The notes below the pieces were generated by a model, which had not been told where the DNA came from, did not search any database, and saw only the letters and a program-made list of their open reading frames with translations. Shown here in pieces: positions 8,688-17,812 of a DNA stretch of 64,000 bases. The position numbers and the translations under genes were made by a program. Source of the DNA: Paenibacillus sp. 1781tsa1 (GTDB lineage Bacteria > Bacillota > Bacilli > Paenibacillales > Paenibacillaceae); contig NZ_JAMYWY010000001.1 in the NCBI RefSeq assembly GCF_024159265.1, forward strand, positions 2,666,001 to 2,730,000, read 5' to 3'. The stretch's first letter is position 1, and each line of letters begins with the position of its first letter.

Positions 8688-9758
8688 ATGCCGAATCAAG
8701 AAGTGCTTCTGGAGAAAATAAGCAGGGTATCCGATGCGATGAAATCGATGAAAAATACAAGCATCAACGAACAGTTTCCCATTGGACTAATCGACATCCA
8801 CCTATGGGAATGGCCGCAAGGTGTCGGCCTTTATGGCCTACTTCAGTTCTATGAAGCAACGAAGGATGCCGAGGCGCTGAAATTTCTCGAATCATGGTAC
8901 AATGCAAGGCTGCTGGAAGGGTTACCGGAAAAAAATGTGAATACCTGTGCTCCGCTGCTTACGTTGATATCACTATGCGAATTAACCGGAAACAAGGAAT
9001 ATGAACGTGTCTGTGAAGAATGGAGCAGTTGGATTATGGACGAACTGTTACGAACCGGAGACGGTGCGTTCCAGCATATGATCACAGGAGACGCCAATGA
9101 TGGTCAGATTCTGATTGACACCCTTTTTATGACGGTATTATTTCTGGCCAAAGCTGGGGTGTATTTTAAGAAAACAGCCTATGTAGAAGAAGCGAAGCGG
9201 CAATTCCTTGTGCATATTAAATACCTATATAATAAACAAACCGGGCTGTTCTATCACGGCTGGGATTTCAACGAAAATCATAACTATGGTGCTGTTCATT
9301 GGGGAAGAGGCAATGCATGGTATACGGCGGGGGTTATGGATTTTCTGAATATCATCCCCATTGAAGATGGGTTGAAGGCCTATCTGTTGGATACAGCGAA
9401 GGCTCAAGTCAGAGCGCTGAGCAAGCTTCAGAGTGAGAATGGGATGTGGCACACCGTACTGGATGATCCGCACTCGTACCAAGAAACTTCCGCAACGGCA
9501 GCGATTGGATACGGTATTCTCAAGGGAATCCGGTACGGATATCTGGACGAGTCCTATCGCGATACGGGTACGAGAGCACTTGAAGCAGTGCTGCGGCAAA
9601 TTGATGATAACGGAGTTGTACAGCAGGTGTCCTACGGAACTCCTGTGGGGCAGGATGCTCAGTTTTATAAAGATATATCTATAAGTCCAATGGGTTATGG
9701 ACAAGCACTGACATTGTTTATCCTGATTGAGGGATTGCGGGTCCCAGCCACCGAATAA
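8688..9758 (+). CDS. GH105/GH88-type unsaturated glycuronyl hydrolase
   Basis: A 356-residue (alpha/alpha)6-barrel enzyme like YteR/YesR. These hydrate the 4,5-double bond of unsaturated glucuronyl or galacturonyl residues left by lyases and release the sugar in the cytoplasm. Diagnostic parts are DGQILIDTLFM with the likely catalytic Asp at residue 144, and HWGRGNAWYTAG at residues 204-215. No signal peptide is seen, so it should act on imported oligomers. ATG 8688 is used (AGGGAG at 8671-8676); GTG 8676 would overlap the ribosome binding site. Rhamnogalacturonan or glucuronan-derived substrates are both possible. Confidence 0.82.
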   Translation: MPNQEVLLEKISRVSDAMKSMKNTSINEQFPIGLIDIHLWEWPQGVGLYGLLQFYEATKDAEALKFLESWYNARLLEGLPEKNVNTCAPLLTLISLCELTGNKEYERVCEEWSSWIMDELLRTGDGAFQHMITGDANDGQILIDTLFMTVLFLAKAGVYFKKTAYVEEAKRQFLVHIKYLYNKQTGLFYHGWDFNENHNYGAVHWGRGNAWYTAGVMDFLNIIPIEDGLKAYLLDTAKAQVRALSKLQSENGMWHTVLDDPHSYQETSATAAIGYGILKGIRYGYLDESYRDTGTRALEAVLRQIDDNGVVQQVSYGTPVGQDAQFYKDISISPMGYGQALTLFILIEGLRVPATE

Positions 9759-9777
9759 AATAAGGCGGGCATAAGCA

Positions 9778-9815
9778 GAGGATAGGGGATACCGTTTCCT
9801 GTATCCTCCTTTGTT
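9778..9815 (+). terminator. terminator of the ABC/GH105 operon
   Basis: A GGGGATAC/GTATCCTC stem (one mismatch) around CGTTTCCT, followed by TTTGTTT. It lies 20 nt after the GH105 stop. Confidence 0.6.
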
Positions 9816-9880
9816 TGAAAGAGCACCTATTTTGTTCTATAATCCCTCGAACATTCTATACTTTAAACACACTAGAATAA

Positions 9881-9915
9881 TCCCCTGGAACTCATGAGAA
9901 TCCCAGGGGGTTATT
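9881..9915. terminator. bidirectional terminator between convergent genes
   Basis: A CCCCTGG/CCAGGGG stem with a 14-nt loop, flanked by A/T-rich tracts on both sides (TTATTTT on +, ATTATT on -). It lies between the convergent GH105 and FAD-oxidoreductase genes and can serve both. Confidence 0.7.
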
Positions 9916-9931
9916 TTAATGTGTTTTGCGA

Positions 9932-12208
9932 TTAACTCTTGCCAGTCAACGTTGACTCCCCATAGGCGCGAATCTCGATCAACTCCGCGTATTTGCTGCC
10001 ATTGGTAGCATCAATGTTTACTCTGAGTGCCTGTGAATGCACAGGTGTATCCAGACGATGAATGACTTTCCTTTTGCGGTTCTCCGCTGCACTTACAATC
10101 TCAATCCATTCCCCAGACCGACTCAATACCTCCACACGATAATCACGTACAAGTTCAGGCATGACGCGGAATGTCGTGTGATGGTGATGCAGATTAACCA
10201 GATCCTCGTTCACATCATCATTAAAGGTCAAGTGCAGTTCAGCCAAGGTCTGCGGCTCTTCCCATGTCAGTTGTACCCATTCCGGCTTGCCAGACTGAAT
10301 CGGTTGGGACATCCACTGCTGTGGCCCGCCGTAAGGGCGATGATAACCGTTGATCGTGTTGTCCGATGAATAGGCCGAAGTCTCAGAGAGGGTACGACAG
10401 CAGAATGGCTGACGCGCCAACCCTTGCATAGACCATAATACGACAGGCTGATCCGTGGCATGATCCTCCAGATTTTTGGACACATGGTTCTCTTCTGTTC
10501 GGAAGAAGATCAGCACCCCGCTGTGTGCTTCCGTGGAATGGTAGAGGGTGACGTCTTCATTCGCCCGGATAATGATAAAAGCATTCTGCGGTTCTTCCGG
10601 TCGCCATTCAAGCGGAAGCTTCACCCACTGCCTGGTTCCCGTTGTAATTTTAGCGGTTGCCGTAACTTGTAACATATGGGGGACGTAATTCTCCTTACGC
10701 CCCGTATCCCACAGCTCTACCGTCAGCGCGGTATCGCTGGAAGCATCCAGCAGCAGCTCCAGGCCGCTGAGCATTGGATGCACGGGCAGCAGCAGGGCAA
10801 CATCCGTACCCAGCGGGTACGTCTCGCCAGGCTGCTCCAGAGCGATGCCCGTCAGCGTGCTGGAGGCTGTAGCCTTGGCACGCCGGGCCAGATCCAGCTC
10901 ATCGTGGCTGCGCACCCCGATGATGGAAGCGTCCTGCCGCAGCAACGTCTGCTGCAGCGCCGCCAGATACCTCGCGTACAACTCGCGCGGCGACACCCCC
11001 ATGGCCGCGCAGAGCGCTGCGCCCGTACCCGCGGCTTCGCCGATGACCGCGCATGTGGCCATGACGCGCGTTGTGCCGAAAGCGACATGTGATGCGCTGA
11101 TGTCGCGTCCGGCCATGAGCATATTCCGCACATTGGCGGAATACAACGAGCGGAACGGCACGTGATACACGCCATCGGCATGCATATGCTTCGAGCCGCT
11201 CGCTTCGGCATACATGCCCTGCGGGGGATGCAGGTCAATGGACCAGCCGCCAAAAGCAACGGCATCCGGGAACTCCCGCTGGCTGATAATATCGTTCTGG
11301 GTAAGCACATAGTCACCCGTGAAGCGGCGGTACTCCCTTTTGCCAGGCATAGAACCAATCCACTCCAACGTCATATGGTCGGCTTCGAATTTCCCGGAAT
11401 TTTTAATATAATCCCAGATCCCGTAGATCACGGACCACAGCTCATCACGGATCAACTCATTGTCATGAACGGTGTCATGTTCACCGCCCCATTCAATCCA
11501 CCAATAATGACAACCGGAATCCCCGCTGCGAATGACCCGGCGAATCGGAATGCTGGTCTGTGTAATATCCTTGGCAAAAGAAGGCGGGATATACCGGACA
11601 GGCGCACCAGCATCCTTGGTATAAAAGAGGAGTGTACTGCCCAGCGTGATTTGATCGGCGACCTCAGGTGCCCATTCTTCACCATATTCGCTACGGGCTT
11701 CCCGGCCGAGTGCAAACTTGGCTCCAGCCAGAAAGCCGACCAATCCATCGCCCGTACAGTCCAGATAGATCTGACTTTCGAATCGGATTTTGCGCTCAGA
11801 ACCCATCATCCATCCGGTAACGGAGGTGATCATGCGTTCATCTCCATCCCCAGTGGCCTCGACTTCATGTACATCGGTATTCAGATATAGACGGATGTTG
11901 GGTTCGGCTCGAACGGCTTCCAGAATGACCAAGTCCCAGAGATAAGGATTGCCCTCCGGATTACGATACTGATTCTCTACAAATAGTTCCCCCATGATGC
12001 CAGTCTCGCGGGCGTAGCGGTTAATCCCGTGGGCGGTAGCCCCGCAGACCCACACACGTACTTCACTGCTGGAATTACCACCGAGTACAGGACGATTCTG
12101 CACCAGAGCGACCTGTTGGCCCAACCGGGCAGCAGATATGGCAGCGCATACGCCAGCAAGCCCGCCACCAATGACGGTGATATCCGGTTTAACGAGTTCA
12201 TGCTTCAT
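9932..12208 (-). CDS. FAD-dependent oxidoreductase with C-terminal discoidin-like domain
   Basis: A 758-residue protein of the FAD_oxidored type. The dinucleotide-binding motif ITVIGGGLAGVCAAISAARLG (residues 10-30) is followed by LGGNSSSEVRVWVCGA and by DCTGDG near residue 150, both usual in this family. A second FAD contact, MLMAGRDISASHVAFGTTRVMATC, lies near 365. The C-terminal third (about residues 600-750) looks like a coagulation factor 5/8 (discoidin) beta-sandwich. Members are often found in carbohydrate clusters, but their substrates are mostly unknown. It is cytoplasmic and divergent from an AraC gene 152 nt away. A stretch near 10740-11250 is much richer in G+C than the rest. Confidence 0.78.
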   Translation of the reverse strand: MKHELVKPDITVIGGGLAGVCAAISAARLGQQVALVQNRPVLGGNSSSEVRVWVCGATAHGINRYARETGIMGELFVENQYRNPEGNPYLWDLVILEAVRAEPNIRLYLNTDVHEVEATGDGDERMITSVTGWMMGSERKIRFESQIYLDCTGDGLVGFLAGAKFALGREARSEYGEEWAPEVADQITLGSTLLFYTKDAGAPVRYIPPSFAKDITQTSIPIRRVIRSGDSGCHYWWIEWGGEHDTVHDNELIRDELWSVIYGIWDYIKNSGKFEADHMTLEWIGSMPGKREYRRFTGDYVLTQNDIISQREFPDAVAFGGWSIDLHPPQGMYAEASGSKHMHADGVYHVPFRSLYSANVRNMLMAGRDISASHVAFGTTRVMATCAVIGEAAGTGAALCAAMGVSPRELYARYLAALQQTLLRQDASIIGVRSHDELDLARRAKATASSTLTGIALEQPGETYPLGTDVALLLPVHPMLSGLELLLDASSDTALTVELWDTGRKENYVPHMLQVTATAKITTGTRQWVKLPLEWRPEEPQNAFIIIRANEDVTLYHSTEAHSGVLIFFRTEENHVSKNLEDHATDQPVVLWSMQGLARQPFCCRTLSETSAYSSDNTINGYHRPYGGPQQWMSQPIQSGKPEWVQLTWEEPQTLAELHLTFNDDVNEDLVNLHHHHTTFRVMPELVRDYRVEVLSRSGEWIEIVSAAENRKRKVIHRLDTPVHSQALRVNIDATNGSKYAELIEIRAYGESTLTGKS

Positions 12209-12360
12209 ACAAACACCTCTCTCATTGAATATGGATAAGCCTAAGCTCAGATTTCTTAACTCATATCTATAATTTCATATTAGTTCTATATATTTACTTT
12301 TCAAATACACTATATTATCATCGAGCATATACTTTATTTCATAACAAAGGCAGGTGTATC

Positions 12361-13128
12361 ATGGACCTCCTTAACCACATTTACTGGAAGAAGAAAGCTG
12401 CATTTGCGCTCGCAGAAGATATCTACGACGCTTGGGTGGTTTTTGCCGTTGAAGAAGGGATGTTTCGGTATGAAATTGGAGGGCAGAGCGGAGAAGCGGG
12501 TTTTGCTGATCTGGTGTTGTGTCCACCTCAAGTTCCTTTTCGCAGAGAGACGGTAACCCCGCTGACGTTTCACTATATGCAGTTCTCTTGTAACACCGCA
12601 GAGGGGGAGAACCTTCTGCCGCCAATCGGAAAATCTCTGATTAATGATACGAAACGGCTGAATTCAACATATGCTTATCTGCGTCAGGCAAGCGAAGAGA
12701 ATGATGAGGCAGCAACGGGATGGAAAACCCATCTGATGATGGAATTGTGGCGGCTGTATCAATGGGAGCGCAGGCAGAGCAGGCTAATGGAACGAAAATT
12801 CACGGAAGATGCTCTGATGGCAGAAGCAGCGATTTTGTTGGAGGAGTGGGCAGGAGATACGGTTAGTCTGCGAACGTTGGCTGAACATTTGGCATTGAGT
12901 CCAGTCCAACTCACCCGAAGGTTCCGGGAGGCCTTTCAAGAAACACCATCCGATTATCTGAAGGCGATTCGTCTCAAAAAAGCAAAAGCCTTGCTGGCAG
13001 ATAGCCGTCTGACCCTGACGCAGATCGCCGAGAGATGCGGATATGAGAACGGATTTTATCTGAGCCGTGTATTTTCGTCTACCATAGGAATCAGCCCCTC
13101 GGAATATCGGAGAAGACATCAAGTGTGA
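12361..13128 (+). CDS. AraC-family regulator
   Basis: A 255-residue regulator. The C-terminal 100 residues contain both AraC helix-turn-helix motifs (LRTLAEHLALSPVQLTRRFREAF and LTQIAERCGYENGFYLSRVF). The N-terminal 130 residues would be the ligand-sensing part and match a compact cupin-like fold only weakly. It is divergent from the FAD-dependent oxidoreductase across a 152-nt A/T-rich gap, so control of that gene is the simplest guess. ATG 12361 follows AAAGGCAGGTG. Confidence 0.82.
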   Translation: MDLLNHIYWKKKAAFALAEDIYDAWVVFAVEEGMFRYEIGGQSGEAGFADLVLCPPQVPFRRETVTPLTFHYMQFSCNTAEGENLLPPIGKSLINDTKRLNSTYAYLRQASEENDEAATGWKTHLMMELWRLYQWERRQSRLMERKFTEDALMAEAAILLEEWAGDTVSLRTLAEHLALSPVQLTRRFREAFQETPSDYLKAIRLKKAKALLADSRLTLTQIAERCGYENGFYLSRVFSSTIGISPSEYRRRHQV

Positions 13129-13326
13129 GATGAGGGTCCCATCCAACCATCCATACATCCAACCATCGATTCATTCATTTCTTTCACCAATAGAACATAT
13201 CTGTGCATCTCACTTGGATACAGGCAACGAATATCACAAAACCATGCAAATCATTCGACTCCGGCTGTAAATGGCAGGCAGGTGCTATAATGGGGTCATT
13301 AATTACAGGGGAGCGAGCACATAAGA

Positions 13327-15147
13327 ATGAAGAAGCCAAACTGGAAGCGTTGGTTGCCACAGCGGCTCAGGTACCGTCTGTTTGGTGCATTTGTGGTGTT
13401 GATTCTCTTGCCGTTCAGTGCATTGAATGTCTACAATTATCAGCAGATTGAATCCCTAGTTGAGCAGAAAATCAGTGAACAGAGCCATGAACAGCTGGTG
13501 CAGATGTACCGCTCTCTGGAGGACCAGATGAGCATTGCCTTCAAAACGCTTATTTTTCTGGAACAGGATTCGGCGGTAAGAAGTGTGCTAACTTCCCCGG
13601 ACAGTCGTACGCCGCTGGAGAACAAGTCGCTGGTGGAAGAAAAGTTCAAGATGATTAACAACAGTTTCTTTCTATATAATCCCTCGGTGTACTTCACCTT
13701 GCTGGATTTTTATGATAGCGTTTACACTTCGTATTTGCCAAAAACAGCACTGGCTTATGGCCCTTATCTGGAGCAATTCCGCGAACGTCTTGGAGAAATC
13801 ACCATTCCAAAAGGCAGTGCAGATTCGCACCCGCTTCAACCGGAAGAACTCTTCTATCGCTGGGATGCCCGGGATACCAACCATGTGCTGCGGGAGTTAT
13901 CTTCCAGCCCGTATCTGTTGTCGTTGTATGCCTATATGAAAGATAGCAGCGGCAAGCGGTACGGATTGGCTCGGATCAGCATTGATTACTCGTACTGGTT
14001 TCAAACAATGTTGAAGGATTCACAAACTAATCAGGAGTATTACCTTATTACAGGAAGTGGAGAGACCATCGCCAGATCATCCAAAACAGCGGCGCTGTCC
14101 CCGGAAGTTACACGTGAAATAGCTCTGCATCCGGCACAGGCTTATCTGACTGATCCAGCCTCGGATACGCTGATTAACTACGTGTACATCGAATCACTGG
14201 ACTGGTATATGGTGAATCGTATTCCGCTGTCCATCCTGTTTACAGAGATATCCGAGCTTAAACAGCGTTACTTTCTGACCTTTTTTGGCTTCACAGGCGC
14301 ATTTGTAGTGATGGCTTTTATGATCTCGGCAACGTTCACGCGCCCTTTGTCGCACTTACAGAATAAGATGAAGGAGGTTGTCCGCAAAAACCTCAAGATT
14401 CGTATTCCCGAAGGCCGCAGCCGTGGGGAAGTATTGGAATTGACACGCACTTTTAATACAATGCTGGATGATGCTAATCAGATGATCAACAGACTCAAGG
14501 CGGAGGAACGCCAGAAGGAAGCCGTACATTTTCATATGCTCCTGGCCCAGATGAATCCGCACTTTCTCCTGAATACATTGAATACAATGAAATGGAGTGC
14601 GATCCGCAGCGGGAATGAGGAGATCTCCGAGATGTGTGTTTCCTTGGGCAAATTACTGGAGGTCAGCCTGAATTCACAGGTCGAATTGGTATACCTGAAG
14701 GACGAGATTGAGCTGGTTCAAGCCTATCTTCATATCCAGCGGATTCGTTACCGCGATAGCTTTGAGGTGACTTGTGACTTTGACGATAAGCTGGAGTATG
14801 CACTGGTACCCAAGCTGAGCTTGCAGCCACTTGTGGAGAATGCCATTCATCATGGTGTGGGACCAATGGAGCAACTTGGGCAGATCCGCATCGGGATATA
14901 TAGGCAAGACACAGGAATGCTGATGCTGGAGGTAGCAGACAACGGAATTGGCATGGAGGAATCCCGGCGTCAGCAGATGACCCGCACACGTCCGGGAATT
15001 GGTCTGTCCAATCTCAGGGAACGATTGCGGTTATTGTTCAAAGGCCAAAGTGAACTTGAAGTGATCGATACCAAGCCGGGGACATTAGTGAGGTTCAGCA
15101 TTCCTTTTTTATTGTCGACACCTTACGTACAGAAGCGGTCAGACTAG
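13327..15147 (+). CDS. YesM-type sensor histidine kinase
   Basis: A 606-residue membrane kinase. One transmembrane helix lies near residues 18-38 and another near 300-320, bracketing an extracellular sensor domain of about 260 residues. A HAMP domain and the His_kinase domain follow, with the phospho-acceptor His412 in AQMNPHFLLNTLNTMKW, then an HATPase_c domain (LVENAIHHGV, ADNGIGM, GIGLSNLRERL). It forms a pair with the response regulator 23 nt downstream. Such pairs in Paenibacillus usually sense extracellular oligosaccharides and switch on the adjacent importer. A TATAAT at 13286-13291 may be the -10 element; no good -35 is seen. Confidence 0.9.
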   Translation: MKKPNWKRWLPQRLRYRLFGAFVVLILLPFSALNVYNYQQIESLVEQKISEQSHEQLVQMYRSLEDQMSIAFKTLIFLEQDSAVRSVLTSPDSRTPLENKSLVEEKFKMINNSFFLYNPSVYFTLLDFYDSVYTSYLPKTALAYGPYLEQFRERLGEITIPKGSADSHPLQPEELFYRWDARDTNHVLRELSSSPYLLSLYAYMKDSSGKRYGLARISIDYSYWFQTMLKDSQTNQEYYLITGSGETIARSSKTAALSPEVTREIALHPAQAYLTDPASDTLINYVYIESLDWYMVNRIPLSILFTEISELKQRYFLTFFGFTGAFVVMAFMISATFTRPLSHLQNKMKEVVRKNLKIRIPEGRSRGEVLELTRTFNTMLDDANQMINRLKAEERQKEAVHFHMLLAQMNPHFLLNTLNTMKWSAIRSGNEEISEMCVSLGKLLEVSLNSQVELVYLKDEIELVQAYLHIQRIRYRDSFEVTCDFDDKLEYALVPKLSLQPLVENAIHHGVGPMEQLGQIRIGIYRQDTGMLMLEVADNGIGMEESRRQQMTRTRPGIGLSNLRERLRLLFKGQSELEVIDTKPGTLVRFSIPFLLSTPYVQKRSD

Positions 15148-15170
15148 ACGACTGGAGAGGGGAATCTGGA

Positions 15171-16025
15171 ATGTGGAAGGTATTGCTTGTAGAAGATGAA
15201 GTATTTGTACGTGAGTCGGTGCGAGAGATTATTTCCTGGGAAGAGCTGGGCTTCACGGTCATCGGAGAATCCGGTAACGGGACCGAAGCGCTGGCGATGA
15301 TCATACAGGATACACCGGATCTGGTACTGACCGATATTGTCATGCCGGGTATGGATGGTCTGGAATTACTCAAACAGACGCGTCAGGCCGGGTTAAAAAC
15401 CAAATTTGTGATGCTCACCTGTATGGGGGAGTTCGAATATGTACGCCGGGCAATGGAGTACGGGGCTTCCAATTATATTCTGAAGCTGTCGATGAGTGTG
15501 AATTCGTTGCGTGATACATTACGGAAGGTAAGCGCGGAGCTGGGAGCTTCCACTGAGTCACAGACAGAGACTCAGACAGAGACAAATCATCATGAAGTGG
15601 CGCCTCCTGCCTCGGAGCTCACATCAACGCCTGCGTCCTTTACGGTCTCTTCTGCACCCCCGTCTGAGACGGATCTTCCATTCACACCTGTGCGTGAGCC
15701 GGTGGTGAAGCATCCGGAGATTAGCAAAATAATTGAGTATATCGGACAGCATTACGATCAGGACATTACCGTCAAATCCATGTCACGATATGTGATGATG
15801 GGCGAGAATTATGTGAGTGCTCTGTTCAAAAAGAAAACCGGCCATACCCTGATTCATTACCTGCATGGGGTACGGATGGAGAAAGCAGCTGAATACTTGC
15901 GTGAGACGGATCTTCCTGTACAGGAGATTGGTTACCGGGTAGGATTCGGAAGCGATAATTATTTTATCAAAATATTCAAACGTTGGACCGGTTGCACGCC
16001 CAGCCAGTACCGCCACCGCTCGTGA
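15171..16025 (+). CDS. YesN-type response regulator with AraC DNA-binding domain
   Basis: A 284-residue regulator with an N-terminal CheY receiver (phosphorylated Asp55 in LVLTDIVMPGMDG) and a C-terminal AraC-type double helix-turn-helix ending in GFGSDNYFIKIFKRWTGCTPSQYR. The linker, about residues 122-180, is Thr/Glu/Pro-rich, low in complexity and probably flexible; it includes repeats of TETQTE. It is short for the family, which often carries a longer middle region. It likely activates the binding-protein gene that begins 170 nt downstream. Confidence 0.88.
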   Translation: MWKVLLVEDEVFVRESVREIISWEELGFTVIGESGNGTEALAMIIQDTPDLVLTDIVMPGMDGLELLKQTRQAGLKTKFVMLTCMGEFEYVRRAMEYGASNYILKLSMSVNSLRDTLRKVSAELGASTESQTETQTETNHHEVAPPASELTSTPASFTVSSAPPSETDLPFTPVREPVVKHPEISKIIEYIGQHYDQDITVKSMSRYVMMGENYVSALFKKKTGHTLIHYLHGVRMEKAAEYLRETDLPVQEIGYRVGFGSDNYFIKIFKRWTGCTPSQYRHRS

Positions 16026-16195
16026 CTGACAGGATGAGTAGAAGGAATATGTGTACCCGAGTGTTTAAACAAGGAAGGGTAAATCCGTATTTTTGTTCAA
16101 TCCGAATCATGGATATGTATCTTATGAACCCAGCAAGGTCCCTGCTACGATGTAACGGAAGGTACACTTTCAATTCAGGGAGGTCATGTGACCAG

Positions 16196-17512
16196 ATGAG
16201 AATCAGAAAAGGATTAACCGGGTTAATCGTTGGTGCGCTGATGCTGGGCTTGCTTGCCGGCTGTGTTGGTAAAAATGAGACGAACGGTGGGGACAACGGT
16301 GGTGGAGCAGCAGCGGGAAAAGTGAAGCTTACCATGTGGGGCGCGGTGCCGCCTGAGAATGGTCCACAGGAAGTCGTGGATACCTGGAATGCAGATCATC
16401 CTGACATTCAGGTGGAATATGTGCGGTTTGTGAATGACGACGACGGTAACCTGAAGCTGGATACGGCGCTGTCCACCGGACAGAACGTTGACTTATATGT
16501 CAATTACACCCTGACGAATCTCGATAAACGCATCAAGGGCGGGACAGCACTGGATCTCGGTGAGTTCACGGACTACAACATTGACGAGAAAATGGGAGAA
16601 GATGCGGCTTCGTGGAAAGTAGACGGCAAATATTACGGTATGCCCACCAAGAAAAATGCGGCCTTTTTCGCCTTAAATATGAAAGCGCTTGATCAAGCGG
16701 GACTGAGCGTACCAACGGCCTGGACTTGGGATGAGGCCCGTGAATATGCACTCAAGCTGAAGAATACCGGTTTCAAGTACGGCTTGGTGCAGCATACCGC
16801 TTCCTATGTGGACCCGCTCGATTCTGTACTGGTCAAGAACGGCTATGTTAAGGCGGACGGAACTTCCAATCTCGACGATCCGCTTGTTACCAAATGGCTG
16901 GAGACATTGAATGGAATGATGAAAGAGGATGCAACTACGCCTCCACTCGGTGAGCAGTTAACTTCCAAAATGCCGGTGGAGAACATGTTCCTTGGTGGTG
17001 AGTCCGCCATGATTAACATTGGGGAGTGGCTGATTCGCACGTCGAACAACATGACCGAGTTCCCACGGGATTGGAAAATCGCCTTTGCTCCGGTACCGAG
17101 ACTGGTTGCACAGGAAGCAGATATGGTGAAGAGCGGAGGACTTGGTGACTTTATCGCGATCAATTCCAAGTCGAAAAATAAAGAAGCCGCATGGGAGTTC
17201 CTGAAATGGTACGCCGATGGAGGGATGATGCCGATGGCTGCCGGTGGACGTCTGCCTTCCTCGAATGCGGTTGATCAACAGACTGCCATTGATCATCTGC
17301 TCGGTGATCATGCCGATTCTTATGACAAAGAGTCACTGGAATTTGTGTTGTACGGTGACAAGACACCTACGTTTGTCCGCAGTATTGCGCAAGAGGTGGT
17401 CGATCTGCGTGCACAGGAGTATGAAAAGTTCTTCCTTGGTAACCAGACTGCCGAAGTTACGGTACAGAACATGGTCAAACGCCATAATGACTGGCTGAAG
17501 CAGAATCAATAG
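16196..17512 (+). CDS. sugar ABC transporter substrate-binding lipoprotein (YesMN-linked)
   Basis: A 438-residue family 1 solute-binding protein. It has an N-terminal lipoprotein signal with lipobox LLAGC (Cys near residue 22) followed by a Gly/Asn-rich tether. KLTMWGAVPPENGPQEVVDTWN is the usual start of the mature fold. ATG 16196 follows CAGGGAGG; the longer frame from 15983 overlaps the response regulator. A strong terminator separates it from the permease genes, so it is probably made in excess of them. Confidence 0.88.
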   Translation: MRIRKGLTGLIVGALMLGLLAGCVGKNETNGGDNGGGAAAGKVKLTMWGAVPPENGPQEVVDTWNADHPDIQVEYVRFVNDDDGNLKLDTALSTGQNVDLYVNYTLTNLDKRIKGGTALDLGEFTDYNIDEKMGEDAASWKVDGKYYGMPTKKNAAFFALNMKALDQAGLSVPTAWTWDEAREYALKLKNTGFKYGLVQHTASYVDPLDSVLVKNGYVKADGTSNLDDPLVTKWLETLNGMMKEDATTPPLGEQLTSKMPVENMFLGGESAMINIGEWLIRTSNNMTEFPRDWKIAFAPVPRLVAQEADMVKSGGLGDFIAINSKSKNKEAAWEFLKWYADGGMMPMAAGGRLPSSNAVDQQTAIDHLLGDHADSYDKESLEFVLYGDKTPTFVRSIAQEVVDLRAQEYEKFFLGNQTAEVTVQNMVKRHNDWLKQNQ

Positions 17513-17535
17513 AATGCAAAAGCAATGAGTCCGAA

Positions 17536-17565
17536 GACCGTCCCCAAGGGGGCGGTTTTTTTCTT
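17536..17565 (+). terminator. intrinsic terminator between binding protein and permeases
   Basis: A strong GC-rich hairpin (ACCGTCCCC, loop AAG, GGGGCGGT) with a seven-T tail. It lies inside the transport cluster, 24 nt after the binding-protein stop. It should reduce transcription of the permeases relative to the binding protein. Confidence 0.85.
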
Positions 17566-17752
17566 CTTAATATAAACATTAGACCAATAGACGAAAAAAA
17601 GCATTATAGATATGACATTAGCCAGGTTATCCGGCCTAAAGAAAATAGAACAATTCCATGTTGTTATCCTTCCGTAAGGGACTGACAAAATACATAAATC
17701 TGTGATATCAGGTACAGGGTTATGTTCCTTAAATATTGGAGGACATCTTGTT

Positions 17753-17812
17753 ATGCTTAATTCCAGAACAGATGTTAAGGAGTGGGGGAGCATATGCATA
17801 AATCCTGGATGA
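17753..17812 (+). CDS. possible 19-codon leader peptide overlapping the permease start
   Basis: ATG 17753 has a good GGAGGA (17738-17743) at 9 nt spacing and opens a 19-residue frame (MLNSRTDVKEWGSICINPG) that stops at 17810-17812, 16 nt inside the permease gene. Its last codons cover the permease ribosome binding site and ATG 17794. Translation of the leader could expose or block that start. It may also be chance; no homologue is known to me. Confidence 0.3.
   Translation: MLNSRTDVKEWGSICINPG

Noticed and set aside
10676..11890. Long + strand frames opposite the FAD-oxidoreductase gene
   Set aside because: They arise from the GC-rich codon bias of the minus-strand gene, lack ribosome binding sites and show no domain.
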